Part shown: piece by piece, positions 42,133-51,318 of the stretch
Numbering within the stretch: the stretch's first letter is position 1
Layout of the letters: the number at the start of each line of letters is the position of its first letter
Source of the DNA: Rhizobiales bacterium GAS188
GTDB lineage: Bacteria; Pseudomonadota; Alphaproteobacteria; Rhizobiales; Beijerinckiaceae
NCBI GenBank assembly: GCA_900104855.1
Contig: FNSS01000001.1
Span: 1,674,001-1,738,000, forward strand
DNA: 64,000 nt
Reading direction: 5' to 3'
The notes under the pieces: generated by a model
What the model was told of the DNA's origin: nothing
Databases searched by the model: none
Seen by the model: only the letters and a program-made list of their open reading frames with translations
Made by a program: the position numbers and the translations under genes

Positions 42133-44522
42133 CAGCGGTCTCGAAAGCGGCGCTCCTGCGCAGCCTCGATCACGGCGTCGAGCTCGACTGCGGCGGCGGC
42201 TTGCGCTGCCGCATCCTCTTGCCGACCGCCGGAATGGCCCGCGTGGTCTTCATCCCGGCAGGCGGCCTTCGCCAGGACCGCAGCTGGATGGTCTCGGCCG
42301 GCACCGACGAAGTGCCGCGGGAAGGGCGTAGCCGGCTGGAGCTCGACGCCGGTCCTTCGCCCGCCTTCACGCTCGAGCGCGGCGAGGACCGCCTCACCTT
42401 GAGGACCGACGAGGTCGCGCTCGAGATCGGCCTTGCGCCCTTGGCGCTGCGTTGGCATCGCCCCGACGGCCGCCTCTTCGCAGCCGACCGCGGAAGCCGC
42501 GCCTACGCCTTCGGCGGCCACCGTCCGGGGCTCCTGCACGCCATGGCACGACATTCCGAGGACCGCTACTACGGTCTCGGCGACAAGACCGGGCCGCTCG
42601 ATCTGCGTGGCCGGCGCCTGCGCACCACCATGACCGACGCGCTCGGCTTCGATCCGAAGACCGGTGATCCGCTCTACAAGCATTGGCCGTTTCTCATCGT
42701 GCGCGACGGCGAGAGCGGCAGCTTCTATGGGATCTTCTATGACAACCTCGCCGCCGCCACCTTCGATCTCGGAGCGGAGCACAGCAATTATTACGGGCTC
42801 TATCGCAGCTACGAGGCCGATGACGGCGATCTCGACTACACACTGATCTTCGGATCTGGCGTCGCGGATGTGGTCGCGGGCTTCGCGAGGCTCACCGGCC
42901 AGATGAGTTTCGGGCCCCGCTGGAGCCTTGGCTTCTCGCAGACCGCGATGGCGCTCGCCGATGCGCCCGACGCGCAAGAGCGGATCTCCGGTTTCATCGA
43001 TCGCTGCGCCGCCGAGAAGGTGCCGATCAGCGCCTTCCATTTCGGCTCGGGCTACACGATGATCGGCAAGCGCCGCTACGTGTTCCACTGGAATCGCGAG
43101 AAGTTCCCGAAACCCGAGGCGCTCGTCGCCAAGTTCAAATCGGCGGGAATGCGGGTCGTCGCCAATCTGAAGCCGTGCCTGCTCGACGACCATCCGCGCT
43201 TTGCCGAGGTCGACGCCGCGGGAGGCTTCATCAAGGACGAGACGACCGGCGCCCCGGCGCTCAGCCAGTTCTGGGACGGAGAGGGCGCGCATCTCGACTT
43301 CACCAGCGGCAGCGCCGTCGACTGGTGGCAAAGGGGCTTGCGCGAGCACATCCTCGCGACCGGTATCGATTGCGCCTGGAACGACAACAACGAATACGAG
43401 CTGTGGAACGAGGATGCGTATTGCGACGGGTTCGGGCGCCCGGTCGCGCTCGACCTCGTGCGGCCGCTGCAGGCCTTGATGATGACCCGCGCCTCCTTCG
43501 AAGAACAGGCTCGGGCGCGACCCGATGAACGGCCCTTCACCGTCACCCGGGCCGGCTGCCCGGGCATTCAGCGCTACGCCCAGACTTGGAGCGGCGACAA
43601 CGCGACGAGCTGGGAGAGCCTGCGGTGGAACTTGCGCACCGGGCTCACCATGAGCCTCTCGGGCATGTTCAATATCGGGCATGACGTCGGCGGCTTCTCG
43701 GGTCCGGTGCCGGATCCCGAGTTGCTGGTGCGCTTCACGCAGGCGGGGGCGCTGCATCCGCGCTTCATCATGAATTCGTGGAAGGCCGACGGCACGGTGA
43801 CGACGCCCTGGCTGCATCCCGAGATGTTGCCGGCGATCCGCTGGGCCATCCGGCTGCGCTATCGCCTGATGCCCTATCTCTACAGCCTCTACCGGCGCGC
43901 CGCCGCCGGGGGTGAACCGATGCTGCGTCCGACCTTCTTCGACTTCGCCGACGACCCGGCAACGCTCGCCGAGAATGACGAGCTGATGCTCGGCGCAAAT
44001 CTCCTGGCGGCGCCGGTGGTGCAGCAGGGGCAGCGCCAGCGTCTCGTCTATCTGCCGCACGGGCCGGCCGGCTGGTACGAGTTCGACGGCGAGGCTTGGC
44101 ACGCCTCAGGCCAAACGGCGACGCTCGCCGCCCCCCTCGAGACCATGCCGCTCCTCGTGCCCGAGGGCGGCATGCTGCCGCTCACGGCGGAGGCTGTCGA
44201 TTTCGGGCGCCTGCACGACGAGCCTTCGCGCTGCATCAGGGTGTTCCCGTCGAAGGGCGCCGGCCAGTCGCGTTTCATCCTCTACGAGGATGACGGGATC
44301 AGCTTCGGCTATCGCAGGGACGATTTTGCAAGGCTCACTTTCAGCCTCGAATCGGACGCGGCGACGGTGCGGGTCGGCTTGTCGATCGAGGGCGGCTACA
44401 GGCTGCCCTATGATCGCATCGCCATCGCCCTGCCCCGTGCGGAACGGCGGCGCCTCGTCTTGGAAAGCGGGCCGGGCGCACCGCGCCTCGTCGCGGGTGA
44501 ATGGACCGCGCACGCCATGTGA
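42129..44522 (+). CDS. GH31 alpha-glucosidase (second of two)
   Basis: 797 residues, cytoplasmic. N-terminal beta-sandwich, then catalytic barrel with nucleophile Asp in GIDCAWNDNNEYELW and acid/base Asp in TWSGDNATSWE, and GLGDKTGPLDLRG at the substrate entry. The C-terminal part includes the usual distal beta-domains (RFILYEDDGISFGYRR). The WNDNNE motif is typical of alpha-glucosidases rather than xylosidases, so the two enzymes probably cut different bonds of the same imported oligosaccharide. Start overlaps a small upstream ORF. Confidence 0.9.
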   Translation: MTAVSKAALLRSLDHGVELDCGGGLRCRILLPTAGMARVVFIPAGGLRQDRSWMVSAGTDEVPREGRSRLELDAGPSPAFTLERGEDRLTLRTDEVALEIGLAPLALRWHRPDGRLFAADRGSRAYAFGGHRPGLLHAMARHSEDRYYGLGDKTGPLDLRGRRLRTTMTDALGFDPKTGDPLYKHWPFLIVRDGESGSFYGIFYDNLAAATFDLGAEHSNYYGLYRSYEADDGDLDYTLIFGSGVADVVAGFARLTGQMSFGPRWSLGFSQTAMALADAPDAQERISGFIDRCAAEKVPISAFHFGSGYTMIGKRRYVFHWNREKFPKPEALVAKFKSAGMRVVANLKPCLLDDHPRFAEVDAAGGFIKDETTGAPALSQFWDGEGAHLDFTSGSAVDWWQRGLREHILATGIDCAWNDNNEYELWNEDAYCDGFGRPVALDLVRPLQALMMTRASFEEQARARPDERPFTVTRAGCPGIQRYAQTWSGDNATSWESLRWNLRTGLTMSLSGMFNIGHDVGGFSGPVPDPELLVRFTQAGALHPRFIMNSWKADGTVTTPWLHPEMLPAIRWAIRLRYRLMPYLYSLYRRAAAGGEPMLRPTFFDFADDPATLAENDELMLGANLLAAPVVQQGQRQRLVYLPHGPAGWYEFDGEAWHASGQTATLAAPLETMPLLVPEGGMLPLTAEAVDFGRLHDEPSRCIRVFPSKGAGQSRFILYEDDGISFGYRRDDFARLTFSLESDAATVRVGLSIEGGYRLPYDRIAIALPRAERRRLVLESGPGAPRLVAGEWTAHAM

Positions 44523-44614
44523 TCAGGCGGGCGCCCGCGCAGGAACCTCGGGAGATACGCGGGTTCCGGCCCCTTCGACAACCTGGCATCCTGCGGCAGT
44601 GAGCAACCGCTCTG

Positions 44615-45961
44615 TCACCCCGGGCTGATGCTCTCCAGCCCGCACCAGCCGGCGATCGTCAGCGCCAGGGCCGCCGTGACATCGGCGACGGATTGCAGTC
44701 CCACGCTCTCGTCGATGCCGTGGATGCTGTCGGAATCCGGCCCGTAGCAGGTGGCTTCGGTGCCCTGGTACAACACATAGAACCGCGCATCGGTCAGCCC
44801 CGTGGCGGCGTAGTGGCGCAGCTCCTCGCCGGTGACCTCGCGATGCGCGGCCATGATGGTTCGGCTGATCGCCTGGTCGGGCGGAAAGACGCAGCCATCG
44901 GCCATGAAGCCCTTGAACTCGGTGCGCACGGTGGCTCCCCGCAGACGCGGATCGGCCGCAACCTCGCCGACCAGGCGCTCGATGTCCCGCGCCACCTCGC
45001 GGCAGGAATGGCCGGGCATCACGCCGACGCGCATGCCGATGCGCGCCCGTGTGGGCACCGAGCTGTTCCACTCCCCGCCCTCGATGGTGCCGAAATTGAC
45101 GTTGATCGGGTGGTTGTCACGGGCGAAGGCGGGATGGCGGCGCTCGCCGGCATTCATCTTCTCCTCATAGCTCTTGAAGGCGGCAGCGATCACGGTCGCG
45201 GCCTCGATGGCGTTGACCCCGGTATGCATCTCCCGCACATGCACTGGACGGCCGGTGACCGTGACCCAGGCCCAGACCACGCCGACCTCGGCGGTGTACA
45301 AGGCCGGATAGCCTGGGCCGGGTTCCGGGATCAGGCAGGCATCAGGCTTACCCAGCGCCAGCATCACCGCCAGTGCGCCGTTGCCGGTGCATTCCTCCTC
45401 GATCACGGCTGCCATCTGCACCTCGGCCGCCGGCTGCAGCCCGGCGAGCCGCAATGCGCGGAACGCGGTGATAGAGGCGGCAAGACCTGCCTTCATATCG
45501 GCGGTGCCGCGACCATACATGCGCCCGTCGCGGATGCTCGGCTCGAAGGGCGGCGTGACCCACAGGTCGGCGGCACCCTCGGGCACCACATCGACATGGC
45601 CCTGCAGCATGAGGCTGCGCCCGACGCTGTTGCGCGGCCGGTGCAGCGCGACCACCGGATCGCGCCCCTCATAGCCGATCAGCGGCGGCGAGAACCCTTG
45701 ATGCGCGGCGAGCGCGGCCGGGCTGACGGGCACCCGCCAGGGCGACAGCCCGATGCTGCGATAGACCGTCTCCATCTCGGCGAGGCAGGATTGCTCCTGC
45801 CCCAGCGTGCTGGGATGGCGCACCAGCTGCGCGATCAGAGCCTCATTTTCGGCGCGCAGCGATTTCACCGCATCCAGGATGGCACGCCGCGCGCCAGAAT
45901 CTATGGGAAGACCTTGGTCGATGGGAAGACCTGGTTCGATGGGAAGCGTGGTGCCGGCCAT
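44615..45961 (-). CDS. M20-family ArgE/DapE-type deacylase
   Basis: 448 residues. Metal-binding motifs of M20 peptidases are present: LQGHVDVVPEG (His, Asp), GRGTADMKAG (bridging Asp), IEEECTGNG (catalytic and bridging Glu) and IPEPGPG. They hydrolyse the amide bond of N-acylated amino acids or dipeptides with two zinc ions. ATG at 45961 has AGAGGAATCGCAG just before it. The N terminus carries a tandem repeat, LPIEPGLPIDQGLPIDS. It lies on the same strand 107 bases after an ABC exporter ATPase, so it may belong with the ligase/exporter set. Confidence 0.88.
   Translation of the reverse strand: MAGTTLPIEPGLPIDQGLPIDSGARRAILDAVKSLRAENEALIAQLVRHPSTLGQEQSCLAEMETVYRSIGLSPWRVPVSPAALAAHQGFSPPLIGYEGRDPVVALHRPRNSVGRSLMLQGHVDVVPEGAADLWVTPPFEPSIRDGRMYGRGTADMKAGLAASITAFRALRLAGLQPAAEVQMAAVIEEECTGNGALAVMLALGKPDACLIPEPGPGYPALYTAEVGVVWAWVTVTGRPVHVREMHTGVNAIEAATVIAAAFKSYEEKMNAGERRHPAFARDNHPINVNFGTIEGGEWNSSVPTRARIGMRVGVMPGHSCREVARDIERLVGEVAADPRLRGATVRTEFKGFMADGCVFPPDQAISRTIMAAHREVTGEELRHYAATGLTDARFYVLYQGTEATCYGPDSDSIHGIDESVGLQSVADVTAALALTIAGWCGLESISPG
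45903..45946 (-). repeat. 18-bp tandem repeat at the 5' end of the deacylase gene
   Basis: Two full copies of an 18-base unit beginning ATGGGAAGACC (45903-45920, 45921-45938) plus a partial third (45939-45946). On the minus strand they encode LPIDxG-type hexapeptides. Confidence 0.8.
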
Positions 45962-46068
45962 CTGCGATTCCTCTCCGCCCTGCGGGGCAATCGCCATAGC
46001 ACGGTGCCGAAACACGACAAATGAGCGTCGTGCCTCCTTCTCGATCATCAAGCGCCTTGCAAGTCGAG

Positions 46069-46983
46069 CTACGACGCCTCGTCCTGCCAATGCTCGCCCT
46101 CTCCCTCTTCCTGCTCGCGGGCGATGACGAAGAAGACCTCGTCCAGGCTGTCGCATTCATAGCGACGGATGAGTTCCTGCGGCGTCCCGATTTCGGCGAT
46201 GCGCCCATAGCTCATGATCACCACGTAATCGCACAGCTCCTCGACCTCGTGCATGTTGTGGGAGGAGAGAAGGATCGCGGCGTTGCGGCGACGCTGATAT
46301 TTCCGCAGGCAGCCACGCACCCATTCGGCCCTGTCGGGATCGAGCGAGGCGGTCGGCTCGTCGAGCAGCAAGACCTCGGGATCGTTGAGCAGCGCCTTGG
46401 CGACCGAGACCCGCGTTTTCTGTCCGGCCGAGAGCTGGCCAGTGGCCTTATCGAGCACGTCGCCGAGATCGAATTCCTCCACCAGCTCGGTGATCCGCGA
46501 CTTGAGCTGCGGCACGCCGTAAAGACGCCCGAACACGGTGAGGTTCTCCCGCACGCTGAGCTTGGCCGGCATCGCGACATAAGGGCTCTCGAAGTTCATC
46601 CGCTTGAGCACCTTGAAGCGCGAGCGCGCCATGTCGTGGCCAAGCACGCTGGCGCGGCCGATGGTCGGGATGACGAGCCCCATGATCATGGCGATGGTCG
46701 TCGTCTTGCCGGCTCCGTTACCGCCGAGAAGACCGACGGTCGCACCGCGCGGCACCGAGAAGCTGACATCGTCCACGGCCCATTGGCTCCCATATCGCTT
46801 GCCGAGATTCTCGACCAGGATGGCGGGCTCCGCAGCGGGTTCTGCCGCGACCGGGAGATAGCCCGGCACGGGAACCGGGAGATTCTGCGTCACGGGAAAG
46901 AGTTCCCCCTGACTCTCCCATCCGGCTTCGGCGAGGGGCATGCTGACGCCCTCATCCTGTCGGAATTCTTCGATGCGATCCAT
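46069..46983 (-). CDS. ABC-2 exporter ATP-binding protein
   Basis: 304 residues. Walker A GLLGGNGAGKTTTI, signature LSAGQKTRVSVAKAL, Walker B VLLLDEPTASLDPDR and SSHNMHEVEEL are complete. This is the NodI/CcmA-type ATPase of drug, lipid or polysaccharide exporters. It has a distinctive 55-residue, proline and valine rich N-terminal extension before the ATPase domain (PVTQNLPVPVPGYLPVAAEP). The permease gene ends 40 bases upstream, so the two form one transporter. Confidence 0.9.
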   Translation of the reverse strand: MDRIEEFRQDEGVSMPLAEAGWESQGELFPVTQNLPVPVPGYLPVAAEPAAEPAILVENLGKRYGSQWAVDDVSFSVPRGATVGLLGGNGAGKTTTIAMIMGLVIPTIGRASVLGHDMARSRFKVLKRMNFESPYVAMPAKLSVRENLTVFGRLYGVPQLKSRITELVEEFDLGDVLDKATGQLSAGQKTRVSVAKALLNDPEVLLLDEPTASLDPDRAEWVRGCLRKYQRRRNAAILLSSHNMHEVEELCDYVVIMSYGRIAEIGTPQELIRRYECDSLDEVFFVIAREQEEGEGEHWQDEAS

Positions 46984-47023
46984 GATGCGGCTCCTTGTGA
47001 AGCGCGATTTCCAGATGTTGCCG

Positions 47024-47833
47024 TCATTCGCCCATGGTGAGCAGGGCGCCGTTATGGCGCGCGCTGCGCAGCAGCAGGACGAAGGCCGTGAAACCGAGGC
47101 CGAGATAGATGAGGTTGAGCGCCAGGCATTCCAGCATCAGGTCGCCGCGGAAAGCGCCCTCGAGCAGGATGCCCCTGAGGCCCTCGAACACATAGGTCGT
47201 CGGCAGGCACCAGGCGACAGGTTGCAGCCAGAAGGGCAGGACCGTCACGGGGTAGTAGACGCAGGAGACCGGCAAGAGCACGATCATCATCGAATAGGCG
47301 AGGCTTTCGGCGCCGAGCCCGTTGCGCAGCACCACGCCGGAGACGAAGAGCCCGAGCGCCCAGCCGAGCAGCACCAGATTGGCGAAGAAGGCGATGAGCC
47401 CGAGGCCGAGACCGAAGATGTTGAAGCCGAAAAGGAGAGCCGCCAAGATCGTGACGGGTATCGTGCCGATGATCAGCCGGACCAGGCTCATCACCATCAG
47501 CGCCGCGGCGAGCTCCGCCGGCCGCAGCGGGCTCATCATCAGATTGGCGATGTTGCGCGACCAGATCTCCTCGAGGAACGAGAAGGTGAAGCCGAGCTGT
47601 CCGCGGAACAGGATATCCCAGAGCAGCACCGCGCCGAGCAGCAGCCCGGCCGCGCCTGCGAGCGTCGTCTTGTTCTCCGACAGATAGAGCTGCAGGAAAC
47701 CCCAGACCACCATGCTCATGGCGGGCCAATAGACGAGCTCGAGGAGCCGCGGCCAGGAACCGCGCAGCATGTACCAGTAGCGCAGCGTCATGGCGGCGAT
47801 GCGATCCAGCGACTGGTGAAGCGACTCTTGCAT
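47024..47833 (-). CDS. ABC-2 type transporter permease
   Basis: 269 residues with six hydrophobic segments (LELVYWPAMSMVVWGFLQLYL; LVRLIIGTIPVTILAALLFGFNIFGLGLGLIAFF; LYLGLGFTAFVLLL). LPTTYVFEGLRGILLEG is the family's C-terminal signature. ATG at 47833 has GAGGAGC upstream; longer readings to 48007 overlap the ligase gene. It pairs with the ATPase downstream and follows a PaaK-like ligase by 74 bases, suggesting export of a product made by that enzyme. Confidence 0.88.
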   Translation of the reverse strand: MQESLHQSLDRIAAMTLRYWYMLRGSWPRLLELVYWPAMSMVVWGFLQLYLSENKTTLAGAAGLLLGAVLLWDILFRGQLGFTFSFLEEIWSRNIANLMMSPLRPAELAAALMVMSLVRLIIGTIPVTILAALLFGFNIFGLGLGLIAFFANLVLLGWALGLFVSGVVLRNGLGAESLAYSMMIVLLPVSCVYYPVTVLPFWLQPVAWCLPTTYVFEGLRGILLEGAFRGDLMLECLALNLIYLGLGFTAFVLLLRSARHNGALLTMGE

Positions 47834-47907
47834 TGGAATGCTCCTCGTGAGGTGCCGGCCGCAGCATTCGGGGACAGCATTGGGAGGAAGAGCCGGTTGG
47901 CTCTTCC

Positions 47908-49401
47908 CTAGGCCGTGAAGTCGCGACGGATCGGCCGACGCTTGCCGGTCTTGGGCGGGAAGGTGTCGACCACCTTCGCCAGCACGCGCACCGGATGTTC
48001 CATGCACAGCGACAGGAGATCCTCGAGATGCGGCACCACCTTCTGCAGCCGCGCTTCCGAGACGCCGTTGCCGAGCACGAAAGTGGTCTCGATCAGCTCG
48101 GGTGTCTTCTGCACCAGCTCGAACTGGGCGAGATGCAGGTCGCTGTCGAACATCCAGCGATAGGTGACGTCGAGCATGCTGCCGGCCGGGACCTTGCGGC
48201 CGAACTTGTTGATGAACGCATCATTCATGCGCCCGTCGATGCTGGCGATCTGCGACCATTGCACGTCGCAGGGCTCGGGATCCGCCGGCTGCGTCAGGTA
48301 ATCTCCCTGGACATACCTGATGAAGGGCATGGCCTCGTTGAGGAGATTGGTGATCACGGCGAGGCCCGATTGGCCGACCGTCTGCGGGCGCATCGTCTCC
48401 GGATCGAGCACGTCGAGATGCACGGTGTCCTCGCAGACGTGATAATGCCCGCAGGGGAGCTCGAGCGCGATCCTGGTCGCTTCCTCCGAAGAGTATTCGT
48501 CGAGCACCGGGAAGCCGAGCTGCTGCGACCAGGCCTGGCGAGCCGCACGCGACGAATATTCCGAATGCGTGACCGCGAGATACATGGACGACTTGAATTC
48601 GTCCGCATAAGGCATCAGCGCTTCGAGATTCGACGGGTAGAGCGAGAGGACCTTGGGCGCGAGTTGCTGCAGATGCTGGGCGACACGCGAGGGCGGGATG
48701 ACGTTCGAGATGAACGCCGTCTGATAATCGCCATCGACCGAGGAGAACCACCACGGCACCGTATAGACATGCGCCAGCAGGTCGTCGGCACTGTATTTCC
48801 TGCCGCTCTGCAACGCGAACTGCCGGATGCCCTGGATCGTGTCGGTGAGGATGGCATCGTAATCCACGCGGATCAGCAAGGTCTGGCCGGAAGAGCCGGA
48901 GGAGCGCGTCGGGAACAGGTCCTCGCTGCGGTAGCGCTGGTTCACGCAGCGATCCGGGAAGGCCGCGATGAGCTCGGGCTTGGTGATGACCGGGATCTTC
49001 TGGATGTCGTCATAAGTCTGCAGGTCGGACGGGCTGAAGCCGGCCGCCTGATACTTGTCGCGATAGACCGGGATCTCATCATAGGCGAGCGCGACGAGCT
49101 GCTTCATGCGCGCCAGCTGCTGCTCCTTGATTTCGGCCTGGGGCAAATAGGGATGCTCCATGCAGCGCTGCAGATAGGCCTTGGAGGATTCCGGAAATGG
49201 TTGGGGCTTGCCGCCCGAGCTCAACGTGTGCGCCGGTCGCGTGCGGTCCGACTCCCAGAATTCGAGGCAATCGGGGCGGGCGCCGCTATTTTCGTTGGCG
49301 GGCGTGATCGTCAGCTCGTCATGGCTGATTTGAGGCAGCGACAGCAAGGCCAACTCGCCATCTTCGTCGTCTTGAGCCACGCGCTTCAGTGCCGAATCCA
49401 T
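47908..49401 (-). CDS. PaaK/CapK-like adenylate-forming ligase
   Basis: 497 residues. AMP-binding family features: the ATP-binding loop TRSSGSSGQTLLIRVDYD, LDEYSSEEATRIA as adenine-binding region, and SGLAVITNLLNEAMPFIRYVQGDYLT followed by DGRMND in the hinge. It resembles phenylacetate-CoA ligases, which activate aryl or acyl carboxylates with ATP. No CoA-ligase partners or paa genes are nearby; instead an ABC-2 exporter and an M20 deacylase follow on the same strand. The first 60 residues (acidic, low complexity) precede the usual family start. GGAG lies ahead of the ATG at 49401. True substrate unknown. Confidence 0.85.
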   Translation of the reverse strand: MDSALKRVAQDDEDGELALLSLPQISHDELTITPANENSGARPDCLEFWESDRTRPAHTLSSGGKPQPFPESSKAYLQRCMEHPYLPQAEIKEQQLARMKQLVALAYDEIPVYRDKYQAAGFSPSDLQTYDDIQKIPVITKPELIAAFPDRCVNQRYRSEDLFPTRSSGSSGQTLLIRVDYDAILTDTIQGIRQFALQSGRKYSADDLLAHVYTVPWWFSSVDGDYQTAFISNVIPPSRVAQHLQQLAPKVLSLYPSNLEALMPYADEFKSSMYLAVTHSEYSSRAARQAWSQQLGFPVLDEYSSEEATRIALELPCGHYHVCEDTVHLDVLDPETMRPQTVGQSGLAVITNLLNEAMPFIRYVQGDYLTQPADPEPCDVQWSQIASIDGRMNDAFINKFGRKVPAGSMLDVTYRWMFDSDLHLAQFELVQKTPELIETTFVLGNGVSEARLQKVVPHLEDLLSLCMEHPVRVLAKVVDTFPPKTGKRRPIRRDFTA

Positions 49402-49536
49402 GTCCAATCTCCAACTTTGCTGAACAGTTCTTCTTGCGTGCCGCGGAGCGCCTGCACGGCCAGTCTGTCGCTGTCGGAGGCATTCGGGTTCACGGCAGCT
49501 TCGAGGGAGAGGCAGGGAAGCCCGATCGTGCGCTAT

Positions 49537-49563
49537 CCTTCTCCCGCCCTTCGCGGGAGAAGG
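49537..49563. repeat. Single CCTTCTCCCGC hairpin
   Basis: CCTTCTCCCGC (49537-49547), loop CCTTC, GCGGGAGAAGG (49553-49563): 11-bp perfect stem. The rest of the 49402-49777 gap between the divergent ligase and methyltransferase genes shows no gene. Confidence 0.8.
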
Positions 49564-49777
49564 AGGAGCGCCCAGCGCGATCACATCTTCGAATGAACCC
49601 GATGATGGATTGCCGCGACCAAGCATTGGAAGCGTTCGGGCCAGCTCATATCCCCATGACTGGCATCGACGCGATGTACATCAGAACGGCGCCGCACCTG
49701 CCATTGCCCCAGGGCCGAAGGCTCCTCTCGCCGAACGCCGAACGCCATCCGCCCAAAGAACGCAAAGGAGCTTTGCC

Positions 49778-50623
49778 ATGCTTGATCGCCCGCCGACCAG
49801 CCGATGGACGCAGGAAAACAGGTCGACCTGGGATGAGCGCGCCGCGATCCACATGCGCGATGCCAATGGCTTCTACGCGCTCGATCGCTTCCGCGCCGGC
49901 GAGGACATTCTGCTCGACATCGAAGGCAACGAGATCGGCGATGTGGCGGGCCGGCATGTGCTGCATCTGCAATGCCATCTCGGCCTCGATACATTGTGCC
50001 TGGCGCGCCGCGGGGCCATCGTCACCGGGCTTGATTTCTCCGGCACGGCGATCGAGGCCGCCCGGACGCTGGCGGCCGAGGCTAAGTTGCCTGCGAATTT
50101 CGTCCAGGCGAACGTCTATGACGCGCTGGAAGTGCTGGATGGCGGCTTCGATGTCGTCTTCGTGAACTGGGGGTCGCTGAACTGGCTGCCCGACATCCGG
50201 CATTGGGCCGAGATCGTGTCGGGCCTGCTGCGGCCTGACGGATTTCTCTACCTCGCCGAGCAGCACCCGCATATCTCGACCATGCGCGAAGTCGACGGGC
50301 GCCTCGAGCCTGGCTTTCCCTGGCGCACGCCGCCCGACGATCCTGTCGTAACCGAGACCCCCACGAGCTATAACGGCGACGAGACGCCGCTCGTGAACCA
50401 GCGCCTGCATGAATGGGAGCACCCGCTATCCGACATCATCGGCGGCGTGCTGGGCGCGGGGCTGCGGCTCGATTTCTTCCATGAATTCGAAGTTCTGCCC
50501 TGGCAGCGCCTGCCCATGATGGTGCCGTCGGGTGATCGCTTCTTTCGCCTGCCGGACGGCCAGCCGCCCATGCCGCTCGCCTTCTCGTTGAAGGCCTATA
50601 AGGGCTATCACGACTCGTGGTGA
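49778..50623 (+). CDS. Class I SAM-dependent methyltransferase
   Basis: 281 residues. Motif I is seen as VLHLQCHLGLDTLCLARRGAIVTGLDFS and motif post-I and II follow (FVQANVYDALEVLDGGFDVVFVNWGSLNWL). Substrate unknown. ATG at 49778 has AAAGGAG seven bases ahead and is preferred to the in-frame codon at 49610. It is divergent from the PaaK-like ligase gene, so a functional link with that cluster is possible but unproved. Confidence 0.88.
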   Translation: MLDRPPTSRWTQENRSTWDERAAIHMRDANGFYALDRFRAGEDILLDIEGNEIGDVAGRHVLHLQCHLGLDTLCLARRGAIVTGLDFSGTAIEAARTLAAEAKLPANFVQANVYDALEVLDGGFDVVFVNWGSLNWLPDIRHWAEIVSGLLRPDGFLYLAEQHPHISTMREVDGRLEPGFPWRTPPDDPVVTETPTSYNGDETPLVNQRLHEWEHPLSDIIGGVLGAGLRLDFFHEFEVLPWQRLPMMVPSGDRFFRLPDGQPPMPLAFSLKAYKGYHDSW

Positions 50624-50726
50624 GACGGGATGATCCGCATGCCGTGGCTCCTCCGTCGCGTCCCGGCCCTGGCAGCGATGAGCGGATGGTATGCCGCTTA
50701 CGGCGCATCTGTGGTAAGCGGCAGGA

Positions 50727-51314
50727 ATGACGAACGCATCGCACGCCCAATTGACGATCTGCGGCCTCGAGGAGCTCGACGCGCACAGTGCCCGCTCGGT
50801 CACGCATGTGCTCTCGATCCTCGATCCGGGTTGGCCGGAGCCCGAGGCCTTCTTCGCCTATGATCCGCATCACCGCACGACCTTGCACTTCCATGACGAG
50901 ATCGAACCGAGGCCCGGTGTCCAATTGCCGAAGCCTGAGCATGTGGAGCAGATCCTCGCCTTCGGCCGCAGCCTGCAGCGCGACCTCGTCGAGCGCCCCG
51001 ATGCGCATCTCCTGGTGCATTGCCATGCGGGCATCTCGCGCTCGACGGCCGCGATGACCGCCTTGCTGGCGCAGGCCGATCCCGGCCTCGCCGAAGAGGC
51101 CATCTTCGAGCGGTTGCTCGCCGTCCGCCCCAAGGCCTGGCCGAACTCGCTGATGATCGGCTTCGCCGATGATCAGCTATCGCGCGGCGGCCGGCTGACG
51201 CAGGCGCTGCGGCACCTCTACGGCAAGCGGCTCGCCGGTCGTCCCGAGCTCGCCAAGATCATGCACGACCTCAACCGTGTTCGCGAAGTCGAGATGGCGG
51301 TGATGCCGGGCTAA
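50727..51314 (+). CDS. Dual-specificity/tyrosine phosphatase-like protein
   Basis: 195 residues. The protein-tyrosine phosphatase signature CX5R(S/T) is complete in VHCHAGISRSTA (Cys99, Arg105). A conserved aspartate region precedes it (HFHDEIEPRPG). Cytoplasmic, no membrane segment. Similar genes are annotated in rhizobia as phosphatases of unknown target. Convergent with the nitrate reductase gene (4-base gap). Target not known. Confidence 0.87.
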   Translation: MTNASHAQLTICGLEELDAHSARSVTHVLSILDPGWPEPEAFFAYDPHHRTTLHFHDEIEPRPGVQLPKPEHVEQILAFGRSLQRDLVERPDAHLLVHCHAGISRSTAAMTALLAQADPGLAEEAIFERLLAVRPKAWPNSLMIGFADDQLSRGGRLTQALRHLYGKRLAGRPELAKIMHDLNRVREVEMAVMPG

Positions 51315-51318
51315 GGGC

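Noticed and set aside
42108-44102. 664-codon minus-strand frame
   Set aside because: Antisense to the second GH31 gene.
35402-44522. Sulfoquinovose utilisation locus
   Set aside because: GH31 plus ABC genes resemble it in outline, but no sulfoquinovose monooxygenase or reductase is present and the sulfonate-binding residues were not seen.
47995-49596. 533-codon plus-strand frame
   Set aside because: Antisense to the PaaK-like ligase gene.
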